Shown here piece after piece: positions 52,265 to 62,327 of a stretch of 64,000 nt of DNA. The notes beneath the pieces are model-generated. The model saw nothing but the letters and a program-made list of their open reading frames with translations, ran no database searches and was not told the DNA's origin. This stretch comes from Nocardioides daeguensis. Its GTDB lineage: Bacteria > Actinomycetota > Actinomycetes > Propionibacteriales > Nocardioidaceae. A program made the position numbers and the translations under genes. Numbering within the stretch: position 1 is the stretch's first letter; the number at the start of each line of letters is the position of its first letter. The stretch lies in assembly GCF_019192965.1 (NCBI RefSeq), contig NZ_JAHTKU010000012.1, positions 1 to 64,000 on the forward strand, read 5' to 3'.

Positions 52265-53052
52265 GGGCCGCGCTGCTGGCGGAGTACCGCAAGCTCGTCT
52301 CCACCCGGATCTGGTGGCTGCTGCTGCTCGTCATGCTCGGCTACCTGGTCTTCATCGGCGCCGCCGTGGCGGCCTCCCTCGTCTTCGTGCCCGAGGGCAC
52401 CCAGTCCCCGCTCGTGGGCAAGGACGCCGCGCAGGCGACGTACTCGCTGGTGAACGGCGTCGGCTACGTCTTCCCGCTGGTCATCGGCAGCCTCGCGATG
52501 ACCACCGAGTTCCGGCACAAGACGATCACCCAGAGCCTGCTCGTCGAGCCGAACCGCACCCGGTTCCTGCTGGCCAAGCTGCTGTCCGTGGTGCCGATCG
52601 GCCTGGTGGCCGGGGTCGTCGGCCAGGCCGCGACCGTGGCCGGCGGTGCCCCGCTGCTCGCTGCGAAGGGGGACGGCAGCTTCCTCGGCGACGCCGACGT
52701 GGTCGCCGGCCTGCTGTACGGCGTGGTCGTCGTCGCGCTGTGGGCGGTCATGGGCGTCGCGTTCGGCACCCTGGTGTCCAACCAGGTCGCCGCGATCGTC
52801 GTCATCCTGGCCTTCACCCAGTTCGTCGAGCCGATCCTGCGGATCGGGCTGTCCCAGGTCGACGCGCTCGCCGGCGCCGCGGCCTACCTGCCCGGCGGTG
52901 CGGCCGACTCGCTGATCGGCGCGTCCTTCCTCGGCACGGCCGGCTCGGTCGACCTGCTCCCGCGCTGGGCGGCCGCGCTCGTGCTCGTGGGGTACGCCGC
53001 GGGGTTCGCGGTCCTCGGGCGGCTGACGACGCTGCGTCGCGACATCGGCTGA
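52261..53052 (+). CDS. ABC-2 type transporter permease
   Basis: A 263-residue membrane protein with six predicted helices. It starts MRAALLAEYRKLVSTRIWWLLLLVMLGYLVF, the N-terminal E-x-x-K amphipathic helix plus first membrane span typical of ABC-2/YtrF-type permeases, and has EFRHKTITQSLLVEPNRTRFLLAKL between helices 2 and 3. It forms the membrane part of an exporter with the ATPase immediately upstream. It ends 34 bases from the convergent coaA. Confidence 0.9.
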   Translation: MRAALLAEYRKLVSTRIWWLLLLVMLGYLVFIGAAVAASLVFVPEGTQSPLVGKDAAQATYSLVNGVGYVFPLVIGSLAMTTEFRHKTITQSLLVEPNRTRFLLAKLLSVVPIGLVAGVVGQAATVAGGAPLLAAKGDGSFLGDADVVAGLLYGVVVVALWAVMGVAFGTLVSNQVAAIVVILAFTQFVEPILRIGLSQVDALAGAAAYLPGGAADSLIGASFLGTAGSVDLLPRWAAALVLVGYAAGFAVLGRLTTLRRDIG

Positions 53053-53086
53053 CCCTGGCTCGGGACGCCGCAGGGGCGCGGGCCGG

Positions 53087-54082
53087 TCAGATCTTGCGCA
53101 GGCGCACGTACTGCACCGCGTGGTTCGCGGCCTTGCGCAGCACCAGGGTCGCCCGGGACCGGGTCGGCAGCACGTTCTCGGCCAGGTTCGGCCCGTTGAT
53201 CGAGTCCCAGATCCGGCGCGCCTCGTCGACGGCGGAGTCGTGGCTGAGGGCGGCGTACCGGGCGAAGTAGGAGTTGGGGTCGCGGAAGGCGGTCTCGCGC
53301 AGCTGGAGGAAGCGGTCGACGTACCACTCCCGGATGTGGTTGGTGTTGGCGTCGACGAAGATGGAGAAGTCGAAGAAGTCCGACAGGCCCAGGCCGGTGC
53401 GGCCGTCCTCGCGGACCCGGGCGGGCTGGAGGACGTTGAGGCCCTCGACGATGACGATGTCGGGCCGCTTCACGACGACCTTGTCGTCGGGCACGACGTC
53501 GTAGACGAGGTGGGAGTAGACCGGCGCCTCGACCTCGTCGATGCCGGACTTGATGTCGATCACGAACTTCAGCAGCTTGCGCCGGTCGTAGGACTCCGGG
53601 AAGCCCTTGCGCTGGAGCAGGCCGCGCGCCTCGAGCTCGGCGTTCGGGTAGAGGAAGCCGTCGGTCGTCACCAGTGCGACGTTGGGGTGCTCGGGCCAGC
53701 GGGCGAGCATCTGCTGCAGCACCCGCGCGGCGGTCGACTTCCCGACCGCCACCGAGCCGGCGAGGCCGATCACGAACGGCGTGCGCGGGGGAGTGCGACG
53801 GTGCAGGAACTGCTCCTGCTCGTGGTGCAGCCGGGTCGCGGCGTTGACCCGCAGCGACAGCAGTCGCGAGAGGGGCAGGTAGACGTCGCGGATCTCGTCG
53901 AGGTCCAGCGAGTCGCCCATGCCGCGCAGCCGGACGACCTCGTCGCTGCTGAGCGGGGTGCCCTGCTGTTGCCACTCGTGGGCCAGGTCGGCCCAGGTCG
54001 CGCGGTCCAGCTCGACGTACGGCGAGGCCTCCCGCGGCGAGTCCTCGCCGTGGTGGGTGTCCGCGGGGATGCCCGTCGTCAT
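53087..54082 (-). CDS. coaA: type I pantothenate kinase
   Basis: A 331-residue kinase phosphorylating pantothenate, the first step of coenzyme A synthesis. The P-loop GSVAVGKST is at residues 109-117. Other blocks are [13 protein letters not shown], [16 protein letters not shown] ([19 protein letters not shown]), [32 protein letters not shown] and the C-terminal [23 protein letters not shown] chose ATG 54082, which gives the usual length; ACAATC lies six bases upstream as a possible -10. It is divergent from glmS. Confidence 0.96.
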   Translation of the reverse strand: MTTGIPADTHHGEDSPREASPYVELDRATWADLAHEWQQQGTPLSSDEVVRLRGMGDSLDLDEIRDVYLPLSRLLSLRVNAATRLHHEQEQFLHRRTPPRTPFVIGLAGSVAVGKSTAARVLQQMLARWPEHPNVALVTTDGFLYPNAELEARGLLQRKGFPESYDRRKLLKFVIDIKSGIDEVEAPVYSHLVYDVVPDDKVVVKRPDIVIVEGLNVLQPARVREDGRTGLGLSDFFDFSIFVDANTNHIREWYVDRFLQLRETAFRDPNSYFARYAALSHDSAVDEARRIWDSINGPNLAENVLPTRSRATLVLRKAANHAVQYVRLRKI

Positions 54083-54164
54083 GGCGCCGATTGTTCCAGC
54101 CGGGTGCGGGGCCGGATCAGGCGCGTCCCCGATCCGGACCCGGCAGCGCCTAGACTGGCCGATC

Positions 54165-56009
54165 ATGTGCGGGATCGTCGGGTACGTCGGGCCACGGTCG
54201 GCCGAGGACGCGGTCATCGACGGCCTGCGACGACTGGAGTACCGCGGCTACGACTCGGCGGGCATCGCGGTCGTCCACGACGGCGTCCTGACCGTCGAGA
54301 AGCGGGCCGGCAAGCTGGCCAACCTCGAGAAGGTGCTCGGCGAGACGCCGATCCCGCTCGCGGAGGTCGGCATCGGGCACACCCGCTGGGCGACCCACGG
54401 TCCGCCCAACGACGTCAACGCCCACCCGCACACCGGCGCCGAGCGTCGGGTGGCGCTCGTGCACAACGGCATCATCGAGAACTTCCTCGAGCTGCGGGCC
54501 CGGCTCGAGGCCGACGACCACGAGCTGCTGTCCGACACCGACACCGAGATCGTCGCGCAGCTCCTCGAGCTCCAGGTCCAGTCGGGCGAGGACCTCGCCA
54601 CCGCGATGCAGCGCGTGTGCCAGACCCTCGACGGTGCGTTCACGCTGGTCGCGATCGACGCCGCCGAGCCGGGCAAGGTCGTCGCCGCCCGGCGCAACTC
54701 GCCCCTGGTCGTCGGGCTGGGGGACGGCGAGAACTTCCTCGGCTCCGACGTCGCCGCCTTCATCGAGCACACCCGGGACGCGCTCGAGCTGGGCCAGGAC
54801 CAGATCGTCGTGATGACCCGCGACGCGGTCGAGGTCACCGACTTCTGGGGCCGCCCGGTCCAGGCGCGCCGCTTCCACGTCGACTGGGACCTGTCGGCGG
54901 CCGAGAAGGACGGCCACGACTGGTTCATGCGCAAGGAGATCCTCGAGCAGCCGCGGGCCGTGGCCGACTCGCTGATCGGGCGTCGTACGCCGTCGGGGCA
55001 ACTGCAGCTCGACGAGATGCGCCTGGCCGACGAGGAGCTGCGCGACGTCGACAAGATCATCATCATCGCCTGCGGGACCTCGTTCTACGCCGGCATGGTC
55101 GCGAAGTACGCCATCGAGCACTGGACCCGGACGCCGGTCGAGGTCGAGCTGGCCTCCGAGTTCCGCTACCGCGACCCGATCATCGACGCGACCACCCTGA
55201 TCGTCGCGATCAGCCAGTCCGGCGAGACCGCCGACACCCTGCAGGCGATCCGTCACGCGCGCAGCCAGCGCGCGAAGGTGCTGGCGATCTGCAACACCAA
55301 TGGCTCCTCGATCCCGCGCGAGTCCGACGCGGTGATCTACACCCACGCCGGCCCGGAGATCGGCGTGGCGTCCACCAAGGGGTTCTTGACCCAGCTGGTC
55401 GCCTGCTACCTGCTGGCGCTCTACATCGCGCAGGTCAAGGGCACCCGGTTCGGCGACGAGATCGACGAGATCATGCGCCACCTCGAGGCGATGCCCGACC
55501 ACATCGAGACCGTCCTCGGCACGGCCGAGCAGGTCTACGGCCTCGCCGCCGAGCACGCCTCGACCCGCTCGGTGCTGTTCCTCGGCCGTCACGCCGGCTA
55601 CCCGGTCGCGCTCGAGGGCGCGCTCAAGCTCAAGGAGCTGGCCTACCTCCACGCCGAGGGCTTCGCCGCGGGCGAGCTCAAGCACGGCCCGATCGCGCTG
55701 GTCGAGGACGGCCTGCCCGTCCTGTGCGTCGTGCCGCCCAAGGGCCGCGACCAGCTCCACGGCAAGATGCTCAGCGGCATCCAGGAGGTCCGCGCGCGCG
55801 GTGCTCGCACCATCTGCCTGGCCGAGGAGGGCGACGACTCCATCGAGCCGTACGCCGACGCGCTGATCCGGCTGCCCAAGGTGCCCGTGCTGCTGCAGCC
55901 GCTCGTCTCGATCGTGCCGCTGCAGCTGTTCGCGTGCGAGCTGGCGACCGTGCTCGGCCACGACGTCGACCAGCCGCGCAACCTCGCCAAGTCCGTCACG
56001 GTGGAGTGA
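54165..56009 (+). CDS. glmS: glutamine-fructose-6-phosphate aminotransferase (isomerizing)
   Basis: A 614-residue enzyme making glucosamine 6-phosphate from fructose 6-phosphate and glutamine. The N-terminal glutaminase domain begins MCGIVGYVG, with Cys2 as nucleophile, and has [11 protein letters not shown] and HTRWATHG. Two SIS sugar-isomerase domains follow, with [34 protein letters not shown] and [21 protein letters not shown]. The C-terminus is [21 protein letters not shown] at 54151-54156 lies eight bases before the ATG, suggesting a leaderless message. It probably heads the glmS-acpS-nnrD-alr operon. Confidence 0.97.
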   Translation: MCGIVGYVGPRSAEDAVIDGLRRLEYRGYDSAGIAVVHDGVLTVEKRAGKLANLEKVLGETPIPLAEVGIGHTRWATHGPPNDVNAHPHTGAERRVALVHNGIIENFLELRARLEADDHELLSDTDTEIVAQLLELQVQSGEDLATAMQRVCQTLDGAFTLVAIDAAEPGKVVAARRNSPLVVGLGDGENFLGSDVAAFIEHTRDALELGQDQIVVMTRDAVEVTDFWGRPVQARRFHVDWDLSAAEKDGHDWFMRKEILEQPRAVADSLIGRRTPSGQLQLDEMRLADEELRDVDKIIIIACGTSFYAGMVAKYAIEHWTRTPVEVELASEFRYRDPIIDATTLIVAISQSGETADTLQAIRHARSQRAKVLAICNTNGSSIPRESDAVIYTHAGPEIGVASTKGFLTQLVACYLLALYIAQVKGTRFGDEIDEIMRHLEAMPDHIETVLGTAEQVYGLAAEHASTRSVLFLGRHAGYPVALEGALKLKELAYLHAEGFAAGELKHGPIALVEDGLPVLCVVPPKGRDQLHGKMLSGIQEVRARGARTICLAEEGDDSIEPYADALIRLPKVPVLLQPLVSIVPLQLFACELATVLGHDVDQPRNLAKSVTVE

Positions 56010-56021
56010 CGGGGGCGAGGG

Positions 56022-56378
56022 GTGCCTGTCGTCGGCGTCGGCATCGACGTGTGCGAGATCGCTCGCTTCGCGGAGTCCTGCCGTCGTACCCCGGCACTGG
56101 TGACCAAGCTGTTCACCGAGGCCGAGCGTGACCTGCACGTCCAGTCGCTGGCCGCCCGGTTCGCCGCGAAGGAGGCGCTCGCCAAGGCGCTGGGCGCTCC
56201 GCGCGGGATGTCGTGGCACGACGCCGAGGTGGTCGTGGAGGACTCCGGCCGCCCGCGGTTCGTGCTCCGGGGGACGGTCCTCGCCGAGGCCGACGCGCTC
56301 GGCGTCACCTCGGTCCACCTGTCCTTGACCCACGACGGCGGCATCGCCTCGGCCGTGGTCGTCCTGGAGTCGTCGTGA
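56022..56378 (+). CDS. acpS: holo-[acyl-carrier-protein] synthase
   Basis: A 118-residue AcpS that transfers 4'-phosphopantetheine from CoA to acyl carrier protein. It has [11 protein letters not shown] at the N-terminus, with the metal aspartate, and [14 protein letters not shown] with the catalytic glutamate and lysine. [17 protein letters not shown] closes it. The length is normal for the small trimeric AcpS type. It starts with GTG 56022, 12 bases after glmS, and overlaps the next gene by GTGA. It could also prime the carrier domain of the Pls-like synthetase, although Sfp-type enzymes usually do that. Confidence 0.95.
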   Translation: MPVVGVGIDVCEIARFAESCRRTPALVTKLFTEAERDLHVQSLAARFAAKEALAKALGAPRGMSWHDAEVVVEDSGRPRFVLRGTVLAEADALGVTSVHLSLTHDGGIASAVVVLESS

Positions 56379-57817
56379 TCCGGGCCCACACCGTCGAGCA
56401 GGTCCGAGCCGCGGAGGACGACCTGCTCGCCCGGCTGCCCGAGGGGGCGCTGATGCAGCGCGCCGCCGCGGGCCTGGGGTACGCCGTCCTCGACCTCCTC
56501 GGCTCCGCCTACGGCCGCCGGGTGCTGCTGCTCGTCGGGTCCGGCGACAACGGCGGCGACGCCCTGTACGCCGGCGTCCTGCTCGCGCGTCGCGGCGTAC
56601 AGGTCGAGGCGTGGCTGCTCTCCGACACCGCGCACTCCGGTGGGGTCGCGGCGTTGCGGGCCGCCGGTGGCCGGGTCGTCCCCGCCCCGGGCGCCGAGGC
56701 GGACGCGCAGCGACCGTCCCGGGACCGCTTCGACCTCGTCGTCGACGGGATCGTCGGCATCGGCGGCCGCCCCGGCCTGCGGCCCGAGGCGGTCGCGGCC
56801 CTCGCGCGCGTCGCCGGCACCCCGGTCGTGGCCGTGGACACCCCCTCCGGTGTCGACGTCGACACCGGCCGGGTCGACGGCCCGCACGTCACCGCCGACC
56901 TCACGGGCACCAGCGGGCCCCCCAACGGCGGCCCCCACCAAGACCCCGCGGCCCGGGCCTGCGGCGCGGTCCAGCTCGTCGACATCGGCCTGGGGTTTCG
57001 AGGCTCGCAAGCTCGCACCTCAACCACCGAGTTCTCCGGTCCGATCGAGGCCCTCCAGGCCGCCGACGTCGCCGCACTGCTACCCCGTCCGGCACCCGAC
57101 GCCCACAAGTACACCCGCGGCGTCGTCGGTGTGCGCGCCGGCTCGGCCGCCTATCCCGGCGCCGCCCTGCTCAGCGTGGCCGGCGCCGCGAGCGGGCTCG
57201 CCGGCATGGTGCGCTACGACGGCGACCCGGCGGCGGCCGACCTGGTCCGTGCCGCCCACCCGGAGGTCGTCGGTCCCGGCCGGGTGCAGGCGTGGGTGGT
57301 CGGGTCAGGCAGCGACGCGGGTGCCGAGGACGCCGTACGCCGCTCGGTGGCCGACGGCGTCCCGATGGTCGTCGACGCCGACGCGCTCGCCTTCGCCGGC
57401 ACGACCCGGGGCCGCCCGGCCGTCCTGACGCCCCACGCCGGCGAGCTGGCCCGGATGCTCGACGTCGAGCGTGCCGACGTCGAGGCCCGCTGGCTCGAGC
57501 ACGCCCGCCTCGCCGCCCGGCGGTACGACGCCGTGGTGCTGCTCAAGGGGCGGCACAGCGTCGTCGCCCGACCGGACGGGCGGGCGCGGGTCACGACGAC
57601 CGGCACCCCGTGGCTCGCGACGGCCGGTGCCGGCGACGTCCTCGGCGGCCTGGTCGGCGCCCTCCTCGCCGCCGGCCTGGACCCGTTCGACGCCGCGTCG
57701 GTCGGCTCCTGGCTGCACGGCGCCGCCGCGACGCTGGCCGCCCAGCGCGGCCCGATCGTCGCGGGCGACGTGGCGGCGGCCCTCCCGGCGGTGGTCGCCG
57801 CGCTGGTGGGACCATAG
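56375..57817 (+). CDS. nnrD: bifunctional NAD(P)H-hydrate epimerase/dehydratase
   Basis: A 480-residue fusion that repairs hydrated NAD(P)H. The N-terminal YjeF_N epimerase (1-205) has [20 protein letters not shown] and [13 protein letters not shown]. The C-terminal YjeF_C ADP-dependent dehydratase (about 235-480) has [49 protein letters not shown] and the nucleotide-binding [16 protein letters not shown]. Two oddities: the conserved TVTF-x3-K segment of the epimerase reads TGTSGPPN (177-184), losing the lysine; and a 36-base palindromic unit lies in frame in the domain linker (residues 207-218). The GTG start overlaps acpS. Confidence 0.92.
   Translation: MIRAHTVEQVRAAEDDLLARLPEGALMQRAAAGLGYAVLDLLGSAYGRRVLLLVGSGDNGGDALYAGVLLARRGVQVEAWLLSDTAHSGGVAALRAAGGRVVPAPGAEADAQRPSRDRFDLVVDGIVGIGGRPGLRPEAVAALARVAGTPVVAVDTPSGVDVDTGRVDGPHVTADLTGTSGPPNGGPHQDPAARACGAVQLVDIGLGFRGSQARTSTTEFSGPIEALQAADVAALLPRPAPDAHKYTRGVVGVRAGSAAYPGAALLSVAGAASGLAGMVRYDGDPAAADLVRAAHPEVVGPGRVQAWVVGSGSDAGAEDAVRRSVADGVPMVVDADALAFAGTTRGRPAVLTPHAGELARMLDVERADVEARWLEHARLAARRYDAVVLLKGRHSVVARPDGRARVTTTGTPWLATAGAGDVLGGLVGALLAAGLDPFDAASVGSWLHGAAATLAAQRGPIVAGDVAAALPAVVAALVGP
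56994..57029 (+). repeat. palindromic unit inserted in frame in nnrD
   Basis: 36 bases of the GGTTTCGAGGCTCG...CACCTCAACCACCG family, the shortest form seen here, with CAAG instead of CTGGCG in the loop. It adds 12 codons reading [11 protein letters not shown] between the epimerase and dehydratase domains without breaking the frame. Confidence 0.92.
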
Positions 57818-57822
57818 ACGAC

Positions 57823-58992
57823 ATGGATCGCCCGTCCCTCGGCCCGGCCGGGATCGTCGTCGACCTGGCGGCGGTCCGGGCCAACGCGCGGCTGCTGCGC
57901 GCCACGGCCGGGGTCCCGCTGATCGCGGTCGTCAAGGCCGACGCCTACGGCCACGGGATGGTCGCCTGCGCCGGGGCCGCCCAGGAGGGCGGCGCCGCGT
58001 GGCTGGCGACGGCGACCGTCGAGGAGGCGCTCGCGTTGCGGGCCGCCGGCGTCGCCGGGCCGGTGCTGTGCTGGCTCAACGGGCCCGCCAGCGACTTCGC
58101 CGCTGCCGCGGCGGCCGGCATCGACCTCACCGCCCACAGCGTGGCCGACCTCGATGCCATGGCCGCCGCCTTCGCCGGCCGCACGACCCCCGCGCGGGTC
58201 CAGCTCAAGGTCGACACCGGCCTGTCCCGCAACGGTGTGCCGCGCGCGGCCTGGGCCGACGTCTTCGCCCGCGCCCGGGCCGGCGAGGAGGCGGGGACCT
58301 GGCGGATCACCGGTGTGTGGTCCCACTTCGCCTGCTCCGACGAGCCCGACCACCCGGCGAACGACCGGCAGGAGCAGGCCTTCCGCGACGCGCTGGCGCT
58401 CGCCGAGGAGCACGGCCTGCGTCCCGAGCTGCGCCACCTCGCCAGCTCCGCCGCCGCGATCCTGCGCCCGTCGTCCCGCTTCGACGCGGTCCGGTGCGGC
58501 ATCGCGCTCTACGGCCTCGACCCGGCGCCGGGGGAGGCCACCGACATCGGGCTGCTGCCCGCGATGACCGTCACCGCGCCGCTGCTCGCGGTCAAGGACC
58601 TCGTCCCCGGCGACGCCGTGTCCTACGGCCAGCACTGGGTGGCCGAGCAGACGACCACCGTGGGCCTGGTCCCGGTCGGGTACGGCGAGGGCATCCCGCG
58701 CAGCGCCAGCCGGCCCGGCGCCCCTGACGCCGCCGCCACGGTCGGCATCGACGGCAAGCGCCGTCCCATCCGCGGCACCGTGTGCATGGACCAGGTGGTC
58801 GTCGACCTCGGGGGAGACCGGCCGCCGCTGGGCAGCGAGGTCGTCGTCTTCGGCCCGGCCGGTGCCGGAGGCCCCACGGCCCAGGACTGGGCCGAGGCCT
58901 GCGGCACCATCAACTACGAGATCGTCACCAGGATCGGGGGCCGGATGTCCCGCAGGTACGTGGATTCCGAGATCGACGGGGTGCGCGGATGA
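57823..58992 (+). CDS. alr: alanine racemase
   Basis: A 389-residue PLP-dependent racemase making D-alanine for peptidoglycan. The PLP lysine is K38 in AVVKADAYGHG. Other motifs are VQLKVDTGLSRNG, WSHFACSDEPDHPAN, RHLASSAAAIL, VRCGIALYG, SYGQHWVAEQTTTVGLVPVGYGEGIPR and the C-terminal RGTVCMDQVVVDLG, with the catalytic tyrosine region near GTINYEIVTRI. It is five bases after nnrD and overlaps the next gene by ATGA, as part of the glmS-alr block. Confidence 0.96.
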   Translation: MDRPSLGPAGIVVDLAAVRANARLLRATAGVPLIAVVKADAYGHGMVACAGAAQEGGAAWLATATVEEALALRAAGVAGPVLCWLNGPASDFAAAAAAGIDLTAHSVADLDAMAAAFAGRTTPARVQLKVDTGLSRNGVPRAAWADVFARARAGEEAGTWRITGVWSHFACSDEPDHPANDRQEQAFRDALALAEEHGLRPELRHLASSAAAILRPSSRFDAVRCGIALYGLDPAPGEATDIGLLPAMTVTAPLLAVKDLVPGDAVSYGQHWVAEQTTTVGLVPVGYGEGIPRSASRPGAPDAAATVGIDGKRRPIRGTVCMDQVVVDLGGDRPPLGSEVVVFGPAGAGGPTAQDWAEACGTINYEIVTRIGGRMSRRYVDSEIDGVRG

Positions 58993-60086
58993 GCCGCCGC
59001 AACCGGCTGGTCGGCTCGCTCGCCGGCGCCCTCGGCGTCGCGGCCGGTACGGCGGCCGTCGGGATCCTGCGGCGGGAGCGGGCGATCAGCCGGCGGGCCG
59101 GCGACGACATCCCGTTCGGATCGCTGCGCTCGACGCCGGTGACCGTGGTCGCCGACGACGGGCTGCCGCTCCACGTCGAGGTCGACGAGGTCGAGCCGGC
59201 CGCCGCGGGTGGTGCGGTCGAGCGGCTGCTGCGGCGCACGAAGGGTGATCCGCCGCCGGTCACCGTGGTGTTCGTGCACGGGTTCTGCCTCAACCTCGAC
59301 TGCTGGCACTTCCAGCGCGCGGCCTACCGCGGCCTGGTCCGCACCGTCTACTACGACCAGCGCTCCCACGGTCGTTCGGGCCACTCGGACCGGGCCCACG
59401 CCAACATCGACCAGCTCGGCCGCGACCTCCACCGGGTGCTGGAGGAGGTCGTCCCGGACGGCCCGGTGGTGCTCGTCGGGCACTCGATGGGCGGCATGTC
59501 GATCGTCGCCTTCGCCGAGCAGTTCCCCGAGCTGATCGGCACCCGGGTCGTCGGCGTCGGCCTGATCGCCACCACGGCGGGCGGACTCGACCCGAGCCGG
59601 ATGCTGCTGCCGATGCTGCCGGCACGCCTGGCCGGGCCGCTGGCGAGCCGCGCGATGCGGACCCTGCACCTGGGCCACCGCGCCGTCGACTCGCTGCGTC
59701 GGGCCGGCAGCGCCGTCGCGACGGTCGCCACGGACCGGTTCGCGTTCGGCGGCGACGTGCCGCGCGGGTACGTCGAGTTCGTCGACGAGATGCTCGCCGC
59801 CACCCCGTTCGAGGTGGTCGCCGACTTCTTCCCGCACTTCGCGGGTCTCGACAAGTTCGACTTCGTCGAGGTGCTCGGACGGGTGCCGACCTCGGTCATC
59901 TGCGGGACCGACGACCGGCTGACGTCGATCGGGCACGCCCGCAAGCTGCAGTCCCGGATCCCCGGGTCGCGGCTGCTCGAGTGCGAGGACGCCGGGCACA
60001 TGGTGACGATGGAGCGCCACGAGCTGGTCAACGCCGAGCTCGACCAGCTGATCACTGCCGCCTCCGCGAGGGCAGCGACCCGATGA
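58989..60086 (+). CDS. alpha/beta hydrolase with N-terminal membrane segment
   Basis: A 365-residue alpha/beta hydrolase. The first 30 residues form a glycine/alanine-rich hydrophobic stretch (LVGSLAGALGVAAGTAAVGIL) that may anchor it. The catalytic fold has VVFVHGFCLNLDCW (oxyanion loop), YYDQRSHGRSGHS, the elbow LVGHSMGGMSIVAFA with its serine near residue 167, VICGTDDRLT (acid) and EDAGHMVTMERH (histidine). The position between alr and tsaE is common in actinobacteria. It is probably a lipase or esterase; the substrate is unknown. It overlaps both neighbours by ATGA. Confidence 0.88.
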   Translation: MSRRNRLVGSLAGALGVAAGTAAVGILRRERAISRRAGDDIPFGSLRSTPVTVVADDGLPLHVEVDEVEPAAAGGAVERLLRRTKGDPPPVTVVFVHGFCLNLDCWHFQRAAYRGLVRTVYYDQRSHGRSGHSDRAHANIDQLGRDLHRVLEEVVPDGPVVLVGHSMGGMSIVAFAEQFPELIGTRVVGVGLIATTAGGLDPSRMLLPMLPARLAGPLASRAMRTLHLGHRAVDSLRRAGSAVATVATDRFAFGGDVPRGYVEFVDEMLAATPFEVVADFFPHFAGLDKFDFVEVLGRVPTSVICGTDDRLTSIGHARKLQSRIPGSRLLECEDAGHMVTMERHELVNAELDQLITAASARAATR

Positions 60087-61030
60087 CCCTGGAGACGAGG
60101 CGCGTCGGTCCCGAGGCCGCCGCGGAGGTGCTGGCCGTCGTGAAGGCCGCGTTCGCGGACCGACCGGTCCTCGACCCCCCGGCCGACGCCCTGGCCGAGA
60201 CCGAGGACTCCATCGCCGCGATGCTGGCGCTGAGCGGCGGGCTGCTGGTCCTCGACGAGGGCCGTCCCGTCGGCGCCCTGGTCCTCGACCCGGTCGACGA
60301 CGACGTCTACCTGCGGCGCGTGAGCGTCGACCCGGGCGCGCAGGGGCACGGCATCGCCCACCGCCTGGTCCGTGCCGCGCTGCTGGAGACCGCCCGCGCC
60401 GGCGCCCGCCGGGTCCGCCTGCTGGCCCGTCAGGAGCTGCCGCGCACGATCGGCTTCTGGCGCGACCTCGGCTTCATCGAGACCGGCCGCCACGCGCCGT
60501 ACGTCGAGATGGCCCGGCCCGCCCCGGTGGTCGTCGACGTGCCGGGCGCCGACGACATGCGCGACCTCGGCCGCCGCATCGCCGGCCGCCTCGCCGGCGG
60601 GGACGTGCTCGTACTCAGCGGCGAGCTCGGCGCCGGGAAGACCACCTTCACCCAGGGCCTCGGCGAGGGACTGGGTGTCCGCGGCGGGATCACCTCCCCG
60701 ACGTTCGTCATCTCGCGGGTGCACCCGTCGCTCGGCGACGGTCCCGCGCTGGTCCACGTCGACGCCTACCGTCTCGGTGGGCAGGCGGAGCTCGACGACC
60801 TCGACCTCGACACCGACCTCGACGAGGCGGTCACCGTCGTGGAGTGGGGCACCGGGATCGCCGAGGGCCTGTCCGAGGCCCGGCTCGAGGTGCGGATCAC
60901 CCGCGCCACCGGGCAGGCCGATGACGGCGAGGCCGACCGCGCGGTCGACCCCGAGGCCGACCCCCGGGTCGTCGAGCTCGACGGCATCGGCGCCCGCTGG
61001 CTCGACACGGACCTCCGACCGATCGACTGA
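60083..61030 (+). CDS. tsaE: GNAT acetyltransferase-TsaE fusion
   Basis: A 315-residue two-domain protein. Residues 1-147 are a GNAT acetyltransferase with the acetyl-CoA loop VDPGAQGHGIAHRLV (83-97) and FWRDLGFIETG. Residues about 153-315 are TsaE, the ATPase of the t6A tRNA-modification complex, with Walker A GELGAGKT (180-187), SPTFVI and HVDAYRL with D226. TsaE cycles TsaB-TsaD during threonylcarbamoyl transfer, and tsaB and tsaD follow at 62360 and 63438. Stand-alone TsaE is about 150-160 residues, so the GNAT half is an addition whose substrate is unknown. Confidence 0.92.
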   Translation: MTLETRRVGPEAAAEVLAVVKAAFADRPVLDPPADALAETEDSIAAMLALSGGLLVLDEGRPVGALVLDPVDDDVYLRRVSVDPGAQGHGIAHRLVRAALLETARAGARRVRLLARQELPRTIGFWRDLGFIETGRHAPYVEMARPAPVVVDVPGADDMRDLGRRIAGRLAGGDVLVLSGELGAGKTTFTQGLGEGLGVRGGITSPTFVISRVHPSLGDGPALVHVDAYRLGGQAELDDLDLDTDLDEAVTVVEWGTGIAEGLSEARLEVRITRATGQADDGEADRAVDPEADPRVVELDGIGARWLDTDLRPID

Positions 61031-61033
61031 GCC

Positions 61034-61056
61034 CACCCGGGACCATGTCCCGGGTG
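61034..61056. terminator. hairpin after tsaE
   Basis: Perfect 9-bp arms CACCCGGGA and TCCCGGGTG with a 5-base loop, directly after the TGA of the GNAT-TsaE gene. It separates that operon from the GH16 gene, which has its own upstream region. Confidence 0.75.
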
Positions 61057-61162
61057 CGGTGGTCCTCGTGGGGCAGCGAGGTCGGTCCGCGCTCCCGTGT
61101 CGTCGGGCCCCTGGCGATTCCTACGGTGAAAGCCGAAGGAAAAAGTCTTGGGGGGAACGAAG

Positions 61163-62317
61163 ATGCGCTCACTGCGAATGCTCCTGGTCACCGTGCTGGT
61201 GATCTTCGGGATCGGACTCGTGGACGGTCCGGCCGGCGCCGACAGCGGCACCGCGCCCGCGCTCGACCGGCCGTCGCTGCGCCAGGGCGCAGGCAAGGCC
61301 GTGGTGTTCAAGGGCCGGGCCAAGCCGCGCCAGGTCGTCAAGCTGCAGGCCCGCGGGCCGTCGTACTGGACGACGGTCGGCAAGGACCGCGCCTCCCGCA
61401 AGGGCGCCTTCCGGATCACTGCCCCCTACCCCGACCAGCCGCTGACCTTCCGCGTCGTGGCCGGCGGCAAGGTGAGCAAGACCCGCCGGATCGTGCCCGC
61501 CGCGTCGCCCCAGCCGAAGCAGCCCGCGCCGAGCGACGCCTGCGGCGTGCAGCCCGAGCGGCCCGGCGGCGGCTACTACGCGTGCACCTTCCGCGACGAC
61601 TTCGACGGCACCACGCTCGACCGGAGCAAGTGGATGGTGCAGGAGTCGTCGTTCAGCGGCATGGTCGGCGGCAGCATGGGGTGCTACGTCGACAACGACC
61701 GCACGGTCGGCGTCTCCTCCGGCCTGCTGCGGCTGACCTCGACGATCCTGCCCGAGCAGTTCCTGTGCAAGAGCCCGTACGGCTCGTGGATGACCAACGC
61801 CGAGGTGTCCACCGTCGCCACCCGGTCGAAGTTCGTCCAGGTGTACGGCCGGTTCGAGGCCAGGATCAAGATGCCGGCCGAGGCCGGCATCCCCGGCTCC
61901 CACTCGGCGTTCTGGCTCTACCCGCAGGAGCAGACCTACGGCCGGTGGCCGGCGTCGGGTGAGGTCGACATCGCCGAGTGGTTCAGCGGCCTGTCGGGCA
62001 ACGTGTTCCCGTCGGTGCACTACGCCGGCGAGAACACCGCCCTGAGCTCGGGCTACAACTGCAAGATGCCGACCTCGTCGACGGCCTTCCACACCTACGC
62101 CGTGGAGTGGACGCCCACCGTGATGAAGTTCTACTACGACGGTGCGCTGTGCTACTCCCACTCGTGGACGCCCACCGGCCAGACGGCGCCGCAGCCCTTC
62201 GACCAGCCCTTCTACATCGTCCTCACCCAGGTGTGGGGCGCGCTGTGGAACACCCGCACGGACGCGATGGCCGACACCTCCACGCTGCTCGTCGACTACG
62301 TGAAGGCCTGGCAGTGA
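61163..62317 (+). CDS. secreted GH16 glycoside hydrolase
   Basis: A 384-residue secreted protein. A signal peptide (about 1-26, cleavage after AGA) leads to a small beta-rich domain (about 30-115), then a proline-rich linker (SPQPKQPAPSD). The GH16 domain runs from about 130 to the end. The catalytic motif is E267-x-D269-x-x-E272 (GEVDIAEW), with nucleophile and acid/base glutamates present. Other GH16 features are FRDDFDGTTLDRSKW, YGRFEARIKMP, FWLYP and HTYAVEWTP. It probably hydrolyses a beta-1,3/1,4-glucan or similar polysaccharide. It interrupts the tsaE-tsaB block, which is usually contiguous. GGGGGGAA precedes ATG 61163. Confidence 0.92.
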   Translation: MRSLRMLLVTVLVIFGIGLVDGPAGADSGTAPALDRPSLRQGAGKAVVFKGRAKPRQVVKLQARGPSYWTTVGKDRASRKGAFRITAPYPDQPLTFRVVAGGKVSKTRRIVPAASPQPKQPAPSDACGVQPERPGGGYYACTFRDDFDGTTLDRSKWMVQESSFSGMVGGSMGCYVDNDRTVGVSSGLLRLTSTILPEQFLCKSPYGSWMTNAEVSTVATRSKFVQVYGRFEARIKMPAEAGIPGSHSAFWLYPQEQTYGRWPASGEVDIAEWFSGLSGNVFPSVHYAGENTALSSGYNCKMPTSSTAFHTYAVEWTPTVMKFYYDGALCYSHSWTPTGQTAPQPFDQPFYIVLTQVWGALWNTRTDAMADTSTLLVDYVKAWQ

Positions 62318-62327
62318 AGGCCTGGCA
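62300..62327. repeat. 14-bp tandem duplication over the GH16 stop codon
   Basis: GTGAAGGCCTGGCA occurs twice head to tail (62300-62313 and 62314-62327), followed by GTAG. The GH16 gene stops at the TGA created where the copies join (62315-62317). Removing one copy would give the same last residues (VKAWQ) and a TAG stop. Confidence 0.95.
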
